DNA of 64,000 bases from Paraglaciecola sp. 20A4 (GCF_011378905.1 NZ_WTPY01000007.1:1-64000), one strand, 5' to 3'; positions 9,417 through 19,004 are shown, counted from the first letter of the stretch. Notes: generated by a model from the sequence alone, not told the origin. A program made the numbers and translations.

Positions 9417-10184
9417 CTACCAAGCAGTAACACCGCCATCAAGGGCGATAGATTGTCCAGTCATATAAGTATTGCCAGGTGACAGTACTAAGAGCATGGC
9501 ATTGACTATCTCTTGTGGTGTAGCTAAGCGTTTCATTGGACAACCCACAGCCAATTGGTTAATACCGTCTTGGGAAATTTCACCATCGATATTAAGGATA
9601 TTAGTCGGCGTGTAAAAAGGGCAGATTGAATTAGCTCTAATTCCCTTGCGCGCATACTCAATGGCAGCAGTTTTGGTCAAACCGATAACGGCATGTTTGG
9701 CAGCGGCGTAAGCTGCGCCTTTAGGGGCACCACCAAGGCCAGCAAGAGAGCTAACATTCAAAATGTGGCCACTGCCTTGTTTTAGCATAACTGCAATTTG
9801 ATGTTTCATACCGAACATAACGCCTTTTACGTTAACGGCCATCTGTTTGTCCATAGTCGCTTCGTCAAGAGTATGCATGGGCGCCATGCTGTGGGCTATG
9901 CCCGCGTTGTTTACGCCGATATCAACTCGGCCGAACTTTTCCATTGCACTATCAACCATGGCTTTGCAATCTGCTTCTTTTGATACATCGCAGTGTTGAG
10001 CTATAATGTTGTCAGAGAATTCTTTTAAACCGTCAACTGTCTCAGCTAAACCTTTAGGGTCAATATCACTGATCACGAGTTTACAACCTCGCTCGGCTAA
10101 GCCTTTTGATAATAATCGGCCAAAACCACTGCCTGCACCGGTAATTAATGCCACTTGTCCGCTAAAATCTAATAATGAATCCAT
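9417..10184 (-). CDS. Short-chain dehydrogenase/reductase
   Basis: 255 residues, classical SDR. Motifs: TGAGSGFG (15-22) for NAD(P) binding, NNAG (92-95), the catalytic Ser of NVSS (about 145-146), and Tyr159-xxx-Lys163 (YAAAK). Asp40 at the end of beta-2 (VISDID) suggests NAD(H) preference. It lies 15 bp downstream of the dehalogenase gene and upstream of the acyl-CoA ligase in one operon. It would fit oxidising the alcohol left by dehalogenation, giving an aldehyde or ketone. The pathway role is inference. Confidence 0.87.
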   Translation of the reverse strand: MDSLLDFSGQVALITGAGSGFGRLLSKGLAERGCKLVISDIDPKGLAETVDGLKEFSDNIIAQHCDVSKEADCKAMVDSAMEKFGRVDIGVNNAGIAHSMAPMHTLDEATMDKQMAVNVKGVMFGMKHQIAVMLKQGSGHILNVSSLAGLGGAPKGAAYAAAKHAVIGLTKTAAIEYARKGIRANSICPFYTPTNILNIDGEISQDGINQLAVGCPMKRLATPQEIVNAMLLVLSPGNTYMTGQSIALDGGVTAW

Positions 10185-10199
10185 GTTAAATACTCACTT

Positions 10200-11120
10200 C
10201 TAATTCGTTGAAATAGGGTTGTCGTTAATAAATTGCAAAAGCACTTTGGCTAACTGCACCGGTTGGTCTTCTTGTAAAAAATGCCCACCTTGTTTGATCG
10301 TAGTATGCGATTGACCTTGCGTACCCGGGATTAGTTTTTGCATGATCTCGTCACCGCCAGCGGTAACGGGATCACTATCGCTAAACGCAGTGATAAAAGG
10401 TTTTTTAAACTGTTGAAGCATTTGCCATGCTTGTCTATTCGCATCAGTTTGCGGGTCGTCAGTGCTAACGGGCACTAACAACGGGAACTGGCGAACGCCT
10501 GCTTTATATTCTTCTGTAGGAAAGGGCGCATTATAAGCATCAAGTACGTCAGCGGTTAATTCAGTCACGGTTGCGCCCTTAATAATGCCTGCTACTGGAA
10601 ACTCAGGGACTTCTTGAGAAAAAGTACGCCACTTCATAAAGGCTTCACCAGGCGCATGATCGCCAGTGGGCAGCATCGTGTTAGCAGCTAACACCCGAGC
10701 AAACACCTCTGGGTGTTCTGCGACCAGACGCAGGCCTAGCAAACCGCCCCAGTCTTGGCAGACTAATGTCACTTGGCTTAATGAAAGCTGGGTTAATATA
10801 TTGCGGATCCAATCTAAATGACGCTGAAAAGTGTAGTCGCCACGCTCGGTTGGTTTATCAGAGCGGCCAAAGCCAATTAAATCCGGCGCAATAACGCGAT
10901 ACCCTTGTTGCGTTAACGGTGAAATCATATTTCGATACAAATAACTCCAAGAAGGTTCGCCATGAAGCATCAATATTACTTCGCCGTCTCTCTCACCTTC
11001 GTCAAGGTAATGCATCCGCAATTCCCCCCCTTCGAAGTCATCCACATTAATGTAGTGGGGCTCGAACGAATAACCTGATAAATCTTTAAAGCAGGTGTCT
11101 GGGGTACGTAAATGTTGCAT
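10200..11120 (-). CDS. Haloalkane dehalogenase, HLD-I subfamily
   Basis: 306 residues counted from the ATG at 11120. I preferred this start over the open frame to 11162 because the family begins with an xxLRTPDxxF segment. All active-site elements of HLD-I enzymes (Xanthobacter DhlA type) are visible: oxyanion motif HGEPSW (53-58), nucleophile Asp123 with halide-binding Trp124 (CQDWGG), a candidate second halide-binding Trp165, acid Asp251 in SDSDP, and base His281 in GGHFLQED. It would hydrolyse a carbon-halogen bond to an alcohol plus halide in the cytoplasm. First gene of the unit with SDR and acyl-CoA ligase; divergent from the beta-oxidation operon. Confidence 0.87.
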   Translation of the reverse strand: MQHLRTPDTCFKDLSGYSFEPHYINVDDFEGGELRMHYLDEGERDGEVILMLHGEPSWSYLYRNMISPLTQQGYRVIAPDLIGFGRSDKPTERGDYTFQRHLDWIRNILTQLSLSQVTLVCQDWGGLLGLRLVAEHPEVFARVLAANTMLPTGDHAPGEAFMKWRTFSQEVPEFPVAGIIKGATVTELTADVLDAYNAPFPTEEYKAGVRQFPLLVPVSTDDPQTDANRQAWQMLQQFKKPFITAFSDSDPVTAGGDEIMQKLIPGTQGQSHTTIKQGGHFLQEDQPVQLAKVLLQFINDNPISTN

Positions 11121-11365
11121 AGACGTTATTCCAATGAGTGCTTGAACACACGATGTAAGCACGTTGTTAAACTTGTAAATGAACTAATAGAAAATCATTT
11201 AGCCCTGTAAAAGTCAACTCGCCTAAATTAATGCAGAAGTATGAATTTAATGAATAATTAAATGAGAACGTGAATACCTGCGTTATCAGTTAAGATTATT
11301 AACAAATATAAAACCAATAAATTTGGATGATTAAGCTCCCTGACCTAGTATTCGTTTACTAATTT

Positions 11366-11382
11366 ATCTGGTAAGAGGTCAT
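11366..11382 (+). promoter_or_regulatory. Possible FadR-type operator overlapping the ribosome-binding site
   Basis: ATCTGGTAAGAGGTCAT ends two bases before the ATG of the beta-oxidation gene and matches the left half of known FadR operators such as that of E. coli fadB. The right half is degenerate, and its AAGAGGT also serves as the ribosome-binding site, so the resemblance may be chance. Confidence 0.25.
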
Positions 11383-11383
11383 T

Positions 11384-13492
11384 ATGAGTCAAGCAGTGAT
11401 AGCTGAAGTACAAGGAAACGTCGCGGTTTTGTATATGCAAAGCCCACCGGTTAATGCTTTATCTAAGTCAGTACGCGTTGGATTAATCGAAAATATTAAA
11501 CAGGCGTTAGATAACGATCAAGTGAAAGCCATTGTTATCTCATCTAAGTTGGCACTGTTCTCTGGTGGCGCCGACATCAGTGAATTTTCAGGGGGTAACC
11601 TTGAACCACATTTACCAACAGTATTAGACGTCATAGAAAATGCAGCTAAACCCATTATAGCAGTGCTGAATGGTCCTGCGTTTGGTGGAGGGCTTGAAGT
11701 TGCTTTGTCATGTCACTACCGCGTGACTTTTGCCAGCAATAAGGTTGGCTTGCCAGAAGTTAATTTGGGTATTTTGCCGGGTGCTGGTGGTACGCAGCGT
11801 CTACCACGCCTTGCAGGCGTGCCAAAAGCGCTCGATATGATTGTGTCGGGTCGTCCAGAAAAAGCCAGCAAGCTTAACGGTGTGTTCGATCTAGTGGTTG
11901 AAGACCCAAGCAACTTACTGGCTGAAGCAATGGCGTTTGTTGAGAAGGTTATTGCTGATGGTGCGAAAACACGTAAAACATCAGACATCGAAATTGATAA
12001 AGCTAGCGCACCAGATGAACTGTTCGCGCAGTATCGTCAAGGCCTTAAGAAGCAAGCTCGCGGTTTCTTTGCCCCAGAACGTTGTATCCAAGCGGTTGAA
12101 GCATCTGTTTCATTGCCGTTTCAGCAAGGTCTGGTTCGCGAAGGTGAGTTATTTATGGAATGCATGGGCTCAAAAGAAGCGCGTGCTCAACAACACTTCT
12201 TTTTTGCTGAACGTGCAGCTTCACATGTAAGCGACTACGATAAATCTACGCCGGTTCGAGACATTAAAAAGGTCGGTATTATCGGTGCCGGCACTATGGG
12301 CGGTGGTATCGCCATGAACTTCGCTAATGCGGGTATCCCGGTCATTATGCTTGAGCTTAAGCAAGAAGCACTTGATAAAGGCCTAGCGTTAATTCGTAAA
12401 AACTACGAAAATTCTGCCAAGAAAGGCAAACTTACCGCACAAGCTGTTGAAGATAGAATGGCGCTACTGCAGGGCTCTACTGAATATGCTGCCCTAAGTG
12501 ACGTAGATTTGGTTATTGAAGCCGTGTTTGAAAAAATGTCGGTTAAGAAAGAAGTATTTGGTGCTCTTGATAAAGTATGTAAACCAGGTGCCATTTTGGC
12601 CTCGAACACGTCTACATTAGATGTGAACGAAATCGCAGCATCTACCTCACGTCCTGAAGATGTAATTGGTTTGCACTTCTTTAGCCCTGCAAACGTAATG
12701 AAATTACTTGAAGTGGTTAAGGCTGAAAAAACCTCTGCTGAAGTGATTAAAACATCTATGCAGATGGCTAAGAAAATTAACAAGGTTGCGGTACTCGTTG
12801 GCGTATGTTTTGGCTTTGTGGGTAACCGCATGATCGAACCTTATGGCCGAGAAGCAGCGCGCTTGATGTTAGAAGGTGCAACACCTCAACAAGTCGACAA
12901 AGTTATTTATGATTTTGGCCTACCTATGGGTCCATTCACTATGGGTGATATGGCAGGTTTAGACATTGGTTACTACGTACGTGAATCACGTCGCGAGTTT
13001 ATTGAACATGATCCTAGTTACTGCGTGGTCTCTGACCGTTTGGTAAAACAAGGTCGTGTCGGTCTTAAGTCAGGCCGCGGTGCGTACATGTACGAACCAG
13101 GCAATAGAACACCCGTGCCAGATCCTGAAGTAGTTGAAATGGCAAAAGAAGAAGCAGCACGTTTAGGTATCCCGCAACGTGACATCTCAGATCAAGAAAT
13201 TCTAGAGCGCATTATCTTCCCATTAATCAATGAAGGTGCGTTGATATTGGAAGAGGGTATAGCGGCTAAATCAAGCGACATCGATGTTATCTATGTATAC
13301 GGCTATGGTTTCCCAGTTTATCGTGGCGGCCCTATGCAATATGCTGATGAAATTGGCTTGAAAAAAGTTTACGACGCGATGTGTAAATATCGTGATGAAT
13401 TAGGTGAATACGGTGGTCACTGGTTTGAACCAGCGCCGCTATTGAAAAAGCTCGCTGAGCAAGGCAAACGCTTTGCAGATTTCAAACAGTAA
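11384..13492 (+). CDS. Bifunctional enoyl-CoA hydratase / 3-hydroxyacyl-CoA dehydrogenase
   Basis: 702 residues with the FadB/FadJ order. The N-terminal crotonase domain (about 1-190) has the two glutamate-bearing motifs GGGLEVAL and GLPEVNLGILPGAGG. The NAD-binding 3-hydroxyacyl-CoA dehydrogenase domain begins near 300 (GIIGAGTMGGG) with the catalytic His motif GLHFFSPAN. Two C-terminal helical domains follow. It performs the second and third steps of beta-oxidation. First gene of a three-gene unit with thiolase and acyl-CoA dehydrogenase. It resembles the shorter peroxisomal-type multifunctional enzyme, so I give no fadB or fadJ symbol. Confidence 0.92.
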   Translation: MSQAVIAEVQGNVAVLYMQSPPVNALSKSVRVGLIENIKQALDNDQVKAIVISSKLALFSGGADISEFSGGNLEPHLPTVLDVIENAAKPIIAVLNGPAFGGGLEVALSCHYRVTFASNKVGLPEVNLGILPGAGGTQRLPRLAGVPKALDMIVSGRPEKASKLNGVFDLVVEDPSNLLAEAMAFVEKVIADGAKTRKTSDIEIDKASAPDELFAQYRQGLKKQARGFFAPERCIQAVEASVSLPFQQGLVREGELFMECMGSKEARAQQHFFFAERAASHVSDYDKSTPVRDIKKVGIIGAGTMGGGIAMNFANAGIPVIMLELKQEALDKGLALIRKNYENSAKKGKLTAQAVEDRMALLQGSTEYAALSDVDLVIEAVFEKMSVKKEVFGALDKVCKPGAILASNTSTLDVNEIAASTSRPEDVIGLHFFSPANVMKLLEVVKAEKTSAEVIKTSMQMAKKINKVAVLVGVCFGFVGNRMIEPYGREAARLMLEGATPQQVDKVIYDFGLPMGPFTMGDMAGLDIGYYVRESRREFIEHDPSYCVVSDRLVKQGRVGLKSGRGAYMYEPGNRTPVPDPEVVEMAKEEAARLGIPQRDISDQEILERIIFPLINEGALILEEGIAAKSSDIDVIYVYGYGFPVYRGGPMQYADEIGLKKVYDAMCKYRDELGEYGGHWFEPAPLLKKLAEQGKRFADFKQ

Positions 13493-13528
13493 CACCTACT
13501 TAACCTATTACAAAACGAGAGAAGAATT

Positions 13529-14710
13529 ATGAAAGAAGCAGTCATAGTATCCACCGCAAGAACACCCATTGGCCGTGCTTATAAAGGCGCATTTAACAAC
13601 CTTGAAGCCCCTAGTTTAGGTGGTCATGCCATCCGTGAAGCAGTAAGAAAAGCTGGCATTGATCCAGCATCAATTGATGATGTGATTATGGGTAGCGCTT
13701 TGACCCAAGGCAGCGGCGGTATGAACATCGGTCGTTTAGCTGGTTTGGCTGGTGGTTTGCCCGTCTCGGTTTCAGGTATGACGCTAGATCGCCAGTGTAG
13801 TTCGGGTATGTATGCTATTGCGACAGCCGCTAAGCATATTATTACTGACAACGTGCCAGTTATGGTTGCGGGTGGTCTTGATTCCATAAGCTTAGTGCAA
13901 AATAAATATATGAATACCCATCGCATGGTTGATCCTGCATTGGCTAAATTGCATAAAAATATTTATATGCCCATGTTGCAAACCGCTGAAGTGGTTGCTG
14001 CTCGCTACGGTATTGACCGTGATGCAATGGACGAGTACGCATTTCAAAGTCAAATGCGCACTGCTGCAGGTCAAGCTGCTGGCAAATTTGATGATGAAAT
14101 CGTGCCAGTGACAACCACTAAAGTTGTAGTTGACCGCGAGACCAAAGAAGAGAGCTTCCATGAAGTTACCTTGAGTAAAGATGAAGGTAATCGTGCTGAA
14201 ACGACGCTTGAAGGGTTGAAAAGCCTTAAGCCCGTTATTGAAGGCGGTTTAATCACTGCAGGTAATGCAAGTCAGTTGTCTGACGGCGCATCAGCCACAG
14301 TCATTATGAGCTCGAAATTGGCTGAACAGCAAAACTTAACGCCCCTTGGTGCGTACCGTGGTATCGCTGTTGCTGGTTGTGAACCAGACGAAATGGGCAT
14401 TGGCCCAGTATTCGCTATTCCTAAATTACTTAAGCGACACGGTTTAACCATGAACGATATCGGTTTATGGGAACTAAATGAAGCTTTCGCCGTACAAGTT
14501 ATGTACTGCCGAGATAAGTTGGGCATTCCTGATGAATTGCTTAACGTTAATGGTGGAGCAATCTCGATTGGTCATCCATACGGCATGAGTGGTGCGCGTA
14601 TGGTTGGTCATGCACTTATCGAAGGCAAACGCCGAGGGGCTAAATACGTGGTATGCACCATGTGTATTGGCGGCGGTATGGGCGCAGCTGGTTTATTCGA
14701 AGTTTATTAA
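13529..14710 (+). CDS. Acetyl-CoA acyltransferase (thiolase)
   Basis: 393 residues, a full-length thiolase. The nucleophile Cys90 lies in DRQCSSG, His349 in [11 protein letters not shown] and the second catalytic Cys379 in CIGGGMG. It cleaves 3-ketoacyl-CoA to acetyl-CoA and a shortened acyl-CoA. It follows the bifunctional enzyme by 36 bp, with AGAGAAG as ribosome-binding site, and completes the beta-oxidation cycle in this operon. A biosynthetic direction (acetoacetyl-CoA formation) cannot be excluded from sequence, but the context favours degradation. Confidence 0.93.
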   Translation: MKEAVIVSTARTPIGRAYKGAFNNLEAPSLGGHAIREAVRKAGIDPASIDDVIMGSALTQGSGGMNIGRLAGLAGGLPVSVSGMTLDRQCSSGMYAIATAAKHIITDNVPVMVAGGLDSISLVQNKYMNTHRMVDPALAKLHKNIYMPMLQTAEVVAARYGIDRDAMDEYAFQSQMRTAAGQAAGKFDDEIVPVTTTKVVVDRETKEESFHEVTLSKDEGNRAETTLEGLKSLKPVIEGGLITAGNASQLSDGASATVIMSSKLAEQQNLTPLGAYRGIAVAGCEPDEMGIGPVFAIPKLLKRHGLTMNDIGLWELNEAFAVQVMYCRDKLGIPDELLNVNGGAISIGHPYGMSGARMVGHALIEGKRRGAKYVVCTMCIGGGMGAAGLFEVY

Positions 14711-14716
14711 ATTTTA

Positions 14717-14736
14717 AGCGCCTCGTAAGAGGCGCT
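14717..14736. repeat. Intercistronic hairpin AGCGCCTC-GTAA-GAGGCGCT
   Basis: Perfect 8-bp stem with a GTAA tetraloop between the thiolase and acyl-CoA dehydrogenase genes. No U-run follows on the plus strand, so it is more likely an mRNA-stabilising or attenuating hairpin than a full terminator. Confidence 0.7.
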
Positions 14737-14759
14737 AAAAATGCTAAAGAGGTTACAAA

Positions 14760-16562
14760 ATGGAAGGTTATAAAGCCCCCCAGAAAGACGCATTGTTCGT
14801 TATGAATGAGTTGCTAGGATTTGAAAAGCATTACGCAGATCTTGGTTTTGATGATGCGTCACCAGATATGGTTGAAGCTATTTTTTCTGAAGCCGCAAAA
14901 TTCAGTGAAAACGTTTTGGCACCGATTAATGCAATTGGTGACGAAGAAGGTTGTACTTGGGAGAACTCAGTCGTTACAACCCCAACAGGCTTTAAAGAAG
15001 CGTATCAGCAATATGTAGAGGGCGGATGGCCTTCAATGACCCACCCAGCTGAGTTTGGTGGTCAAGAGTTGCCTTACTCGTTGTCGTCAGCGCTAGGTGA
15101 GTGGTTATCTGGTGCAAACCATGCTTGGGCCATGTACCCCGGATTAAGCCAAGGTTGTATGGCCACGCTTGAAGCACACGGCACACCTGAGCAACAAAAA
15201 ATGTTCTTGCACAAACTAGTAGCAGGAACGTGGACAGGCACTATGTGTTTGACCGAGTCTCACTGTGGTTCGGATTTGGGCATGCTTAAAACCAAAGCAG
15301 AAAAGAACGCAGATGGCAGCTACAACTTAACCGGTACCAAGATTTTCATTTCGGCTGGTGAGCATGATATGTCAGAAAATATCGTGCATATCGTTATTGC
15401 CCGTCTTGCTGGTGCACCGGAAGGAACAAAAGGGATTTCGTTGTTCGCGGTACCTAAATTTAACGTGAGTCCTGAAGGTGAAAACGAAGATCGAAATGCC
15501 GTTACCTGTGGTTCAATTGAACACAAAATGGGTATCAAAGGCTCAGCGACGTGCGTGATCAACTTTGATGGTGCGAAAGGTTACTTAATTGGTACTGAGA
15601 ACCGTGGTTTGAACTGCATGTTTACTTTTATGAACTCAGCCCGCATCGGGACTGGTCTTGAAGGGTTAGCGTCAAGTGAAACTGCGTTTCAAGGAGCACT
15701 TGCATACGCGAAAGACCGTTTACAGTTTCGTTCAATGAAAGGTGTACAAAATCCGGCTGGCCCAGCGGATCCGATTATCGTGCACCCAGATGTGCGTCGT
15801 ATGTTACTAACACAAAAAGCGTTTGCCGAAGGTAATCGAGCGTTAGCTATTTACGCCATGAAATTAGTTGATGTCACTTTATACAGCAAAGACGATGCTG
15901 ATAAACAGTTAAGTGAAGCGAAATTAGCATTTTTGACGCCTATCGTTAAAGCATTCTTAACCGAAACTGCGCAAGAAGCGACTAGCTACGGCATGCAAGT
16001 ATATGGCGGACATGGTTTCATTAAAGAATGGGGCATGGAACAACTTGCTCGTGATACACGTATTTGTACTATGTACGAAGGGACTACGGGTATTCAGGCC
16101 ATTGACTTATTGGCGCGTAAAGTTGTCGGTTCAAATGGTAAGTTGCTTGACGTATTTACCCAAGAAGTACGTGATTACTGTTTAAGTATTCGTGACAAAG
16201 GCCAGTTCAACGCGTGGTCTAATGCTATTGAAGTGCATTTAGATGAGTGGAAACAAATAACCGCTGATATAACCAAACGTGCTGCTAGCAATCCAGATGA
16301 ATTAGGTGCTGCTTCAGTAGATTACTTAATGTATTCAGGTTATGTCACGGTAGGATACTTCTGGTTGAAGATGGCTGTATTAGCACAGGAAAAGCTAGAT
16401 GCAGGCACGGACAATGCTGAATTCTATCAAGCGAAGTTACACACGGCTAAGTTTTACTTCGATCGTTTGTTAACCCGTACTCGTTCATTGGTATCTGCAA
16501 TCGAAACCGGTTCAGACAGCTTAATGAGTATGCCAGTCGAGCAGTTTGACTTAGGCGCTTAA
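14760..16562 (+). CDS. Acyl-CoA dehydrogenase (DmdC-like, about 600 residues)
   Basis: 600 residues, longer than classical medium-chain enzymes, with an N-terminal extension beginning YKAP and an extra C-terminal domain. The FAD/substrate region has MCLTESHCGSDLG (near 161-173), and YEGTTGIQAIDLLARKV near 438 is the segment that carries the catalytic base in this family. It introduces the 2,3 double bond in acyl-CoA. The architecture matches the group containing methylmercaptopropionyl-CoA dehydrogenase DmdC as well as many general acyl-CoA dehydrogenases, so the substrate is open. It is the third gene of the unit and is followed by a strong terminator. Confidence 0.88.
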   Translation: MEGYKAPQKDALFVMNELLGFEKHYADLGFDDASPDMVEAIFSEAAKFSENVLAPINAIGDEEGCTWENSVVTTPTGFKEAYQQYVEGGWPSMTHPAEFGGQELPYSLSSALGEWLSGANHAWAMYPGLSQGCMATLEAHGTPEQQKMFLHKLVAGTWTGTMCLTESHCGSDLGMLKTKAEKNADGSYNLTGTKIFISAGEHDMSENIVHIVIARLAGAPEGTKGISLFAVPKFNVSPEGENEDRNAVTCGSIEHKMGIKGSATCVINFDGAKGYLIGTENRGLNCMFTFMNSARIGTGLEGLASSETAFQGALAYAKDRLQFRSMKGVQNPAGPADPIIVHPDVRRMLLTQKAFAEGNRALAIYAMKLVDVTLYSKDDADKQLSEAKLAFLTPIVKAFLTETAQEATSYGMQVYGGHGFIKEWGMEQLARDTRICTMYEGTTGIQAIDLLARKVVGSNGKLLDVFTQEVRDYCLSIRDKGQFNAWSNAIEVHLDEWKQITADITKRAASNPDELGAASVDYLMYSGYVTVGYFWLKMAVLAQEKLDAGTDNAEFYQAKLHTAKFYFDRLLTRTRSLVSAIETGSDSLMSMPVEQFDLGA

Positions 16563-16590
16563 TAGCGGAATTATTCGAAAGAATAAGTAG

Positions 16591-16630
16591 AGGCGAACCT
16601 TTTTCTTTGGAAAAGTGTTCGCCTTTTTTT
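16591..16630 (+). terminator. Intrinsic terminator after the beta-oxidation operon
   Basis: Stem AGGCGAAC/GTTCGCCT (16591-16598, 16617-16624) with an inner TTTTC/GAAAA helix, followed by a run of T. It separates the acyl-CoA dehydrogenase from the epoxide-hydrolase-like gene. Confidence 0.9.
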
Positions 16631-16647
16631 TATTAAAGGAATAGACA

Positions 16648-17547
16648 ATGCCTATAAGCCATCATTACGCTGATATCAACGGCGTCTCTTTGCATTACAT
16701 CGAAGCGGCGTGTCACAATCCACAAGACAGTACGCAAACCTTAATTTTTTTGCACGGTTTTCCAGAGTATTGGGGAACTTGGCAGGCGCAAATTGATTAC
16801 TTTCGCGCGCATTATCGTGTCATCGTGCCGGATTTGATGGGCTACAATCTAAGCGATAAACCTCAGGCTCAAGAGGCTTACAGTGTACCGAATCTTATCG
16901 CCTTGTACGCTCAGTTCGTTGCAAAAATAAGCCCGGACGCACCAGTTAACCTAATCGCTCACGATTGGGGTGGGGCGATAGCATGGCCTCTTGCGGCGTT
17001 TCACCCGCAACTTTTCAATAAATTAGTTATTTTAAACGCTGCTCATCCGAGCACGTTTACTCGCGAGATGGCCACTAACCCGAAGCAGCGCCAAAAAAGT
17101 GCTTACATACACCAACTGGTAGCTGAAAACGGGGTTGAGTTTGTACAACAAAATGACTTTGCTATGCTCAGAGACATGTTATTTTCTGGCATGCACAACA
17201 CCCAGTTTAGTGAGCGTCAGAAGGCTGAATACATGCGAGCCTGGAAGCAACCGGGGGCCGTAAACGGTATGCTGCAATATTATCGCGCGATGCCACAATT
17301 ACCGCCTGAAGCACAGGCGCATATTACAACGGAATATGCTTTAAAAATTCCTAATATTCGTATTGCTACGCCCACATTAGTCTTATGGGGAGAGCAAGAT
17401 GAAGCATTTGTAACAAGTATTTTAGACGGGATTGAGCAGTATGTACCTGACTGCCGAATACAACGCTTTAGTGATGCCACACATTGGCTGCACCATGAAA
17501 AACCGCATGAAGTAAATGCCAGTATTGCGCAATTTTTAGCAGAATAA
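16648..17547 (+). CDS. Alpha/beta hydrolase, epoxide-hydrolase-like
   Basis: 299 residues. HGFPE (36-40) is the epoxide hydrolase oxyanion motif; HDWGG (105-109) supplies the nucleophile Asp106. A C-terminal acid (GEQDEAF) and base (ATHWLHHEKP) complete the triad. An Asp nucleophile excludes ordinary serine esterases. Fluoroacetate dehalogenases are close relatives but usually show HDRG rather than HDWG, so I favour an epoxide hydrolase. AAAGGA precedes the ATG. It follows the beta-oxidation terminator directly, so it may have its own promoter. Its proximity to a haloalkane dehalogenase fits halogenated or unsaturated hydrocarbon use, but that is inference. Confidence 0.82.
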   Translation: MPISHHYADINGVSLHYIEAACHNPQDSTQTLIFLHGFPEYWGTWQAQIDYFRAHYRVIVPDLMGYNLSDKPQAQEAYSVPNLIALYAQFVAKISPDAPVNLIAHDWGGAIAWPLAAFHPQLFNKLVILNAAHPSTFTREMATNPKQRQKSAYIHQLVAENGVEFVQQNDFAMLRDMLFSGMHNTQFSERQKAEYMRAWKQPGAVNGMLQYYRAMPQLPPEAQAHITTEYALKIPNIRIATPTLVLWGEQDEAFVTSILDGIEQYVPDCRIQRFSDATHWLHHEKPHEVNASIAQFLAE

Positions 17548-17548
17548 A

Positions 17549-17581
17549 TAAGCGTTGCTTACACTGCTAATTAACGCTTAT
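17549..17581. terminator. Inverted repeat downstream of the hydrolase
   Basis: ATAAGCGTT/AACGCTTAT with a 15-base loop, followed by a second small repeat GTATG/CATAC (17582-17598). It lies between convergent genes and may terminate both; there is no clear T-run, so the call is weak. Confidence 0.4.
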
Positions 17582-17681
17582 GTATGCACAATACATACGC
17601 TTTCATTCGAGTCTAACTGATTACGCTTTTTGCTCACTGCGCGACATTGTCGTGTTTTATATATAGTTTTAAAGCGTCTTG

Positions 17682-18728
17682 TTAGCACTGTTCGTCGTCT
17701 GTTACGTCATTGGAAATTACTTGATTGCGGCCGTTCTCTTTAGCGTAATATAAACGCTTATCCGCTGTATCGAGCAGTCTGTTTAAGTCGTAGCCATCTT
17801 GTCCGAAGCTCGATATGCCGGCACTTAAAGTAATGTGAATATCACACTTTGGCGTGGTAAACGGGGTTTTCATAAGCAGTTTTCGTAATGCATTAACCTG
17901 TTGATGACCCTTTTCTATATCTGTGGCGACCATCAACAAAGCGAACTCTTCGCCGCCAAATCTGGCGAGCAAATCTGACTTTCGAGTATTCTGTTGTAGA
18001 AAATTAGCGACATGTCTTAGGGCGTCGTCTCCTACTGCATGGCCGTGAATATCGTTGATAGTCTTAAACAAATCCAGATCAAACAATACCACTGTTAGTG
18101 GGTCATGATGACGTGCGGCCAAGGCGCTCAGCTGGTTAAAACTTTCATTCAATTTCATACGATTAGCGAGCCCCGTAAGAGGGTCGGTACCTGCAAGAGA
18201 CAGCAATCTGTCTTCATTCTGCTCACGGTTCGTTTCGTAAACATGGGCGAATGTCATCATTAGAAACGAACTCAATATCACGTTAACTGATATAGCCACA
18301 TTGAGAGAAAAATTATGCTCTGTGCTGATAAAACGCCAGTGATAAGCCATAATCCCAAAAATAATAAAGGTTAATGAAAACCAAAAGCCTTGCTTGCGTC
18401 CCATTAATAGATAAGAGATCACTGGAATGGTTAAAATCCATACAAAGATAGATTCAGATGATTGAGGAACGGACAAGCCGTAAATCATAATGACAAAAAA
18501 AGGCACCACATAAATAGTGACCCATTTTTGGAAGTATTTGGTGGTCATTATTTGACGCCAAAGCCATAATGAGAATAGCCCATACACCAGTTCTATTATC
18601 GCTAATGGCCATATGCCGCGTTGAAAATTAACCACAGAAAAAACACAACCGCCAATAAAAGTAATAATAAGTAGCACCCGCATTACATCGCGTCGGTACT
18701 GAAAATTCTGCACTAACTGATCTGTCAT
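17682..18728 (-). CDS. Membrane diguanylate cyclase (GGDEF)
   Basis: 348 residues from the ATG at 18728; the open frame reaches a TTG at 18743, but the ATG is preceded by GAGAT. Six hydrophobic segments occupy about residues 15-160 and form a membrane sensor domain with short loops. The GGDEF domain starts near 180 (DPLTGLANR), with the signature GGEEF at 258-262. The inhibitory site RKSD lies five residues before it, so product feedback should be intact. It would make cyclic di-GMP from two GTP. There is no obvious operon partner and the sensed signal is unknown. Confidence 0.92.
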   Translation of the reverse strand: MTDQLVQNFQYRRDVMRVLLIITFIGGCVFSVVNFQRGIWPLAIIELVYGLFSLWLWRQIMTTKYFQKWVTIYVVPFFVIMIYGLSVPQSSESIFVWILTIPVISYLLMGRKQGFWFSLTFIIFGIMAYHWRFISTEHNFSLNVAISVNVILSSFLMMTFAHVYETNREQNEDRLLSLAGTDPLTGLANRMKLNESFNQLSALAARHHDPLTVVLFDLDLFKTINDIHGHAVGDDALRHVANFLQQNTRKSDLLARFGGEEFALLMVATDIEKGHQQVNALRKLLMKTPFTTPKCDIHITLSAGISSFGQDGYDLNRLLDTADKRLYYAKENGRNQVISNDVTDDEQC

Positions 18729-18979
18729 TTTTATCTCATACAATGTTAGCCTAGGAAAATAAATGCACCGTAAAGCTTATTGTCTTGCATTTAACATACG
18801 CATTAGGGGAGAAATACTTGATGCACTGGGATAAATTCATTACCAAGATTAAAAATCAAGTTTTAACATAACGATAAATAGTCTCGTTATCAATATATTA
18901 GGCTGACAATTGTGGTTTATAGCAGATTTAATTCCACCATAACTATTTACTGGTAATCCAAGCATTATATAGGTTTGAA

Positions 18980-19004
18980 AAAACGGCACATAAGAAGCCG
19001 TTTT
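18980..19004 (-). terminator. Intrinsic terminator downstream of the DUF3718 gene
   Basis: Stem AAAACGGC/GCCGTTTT with a 9-base loop; runs of A and T on either side allow function in both directions. The rest of 18729-19126 shows no gene. Confidence 0.75.
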
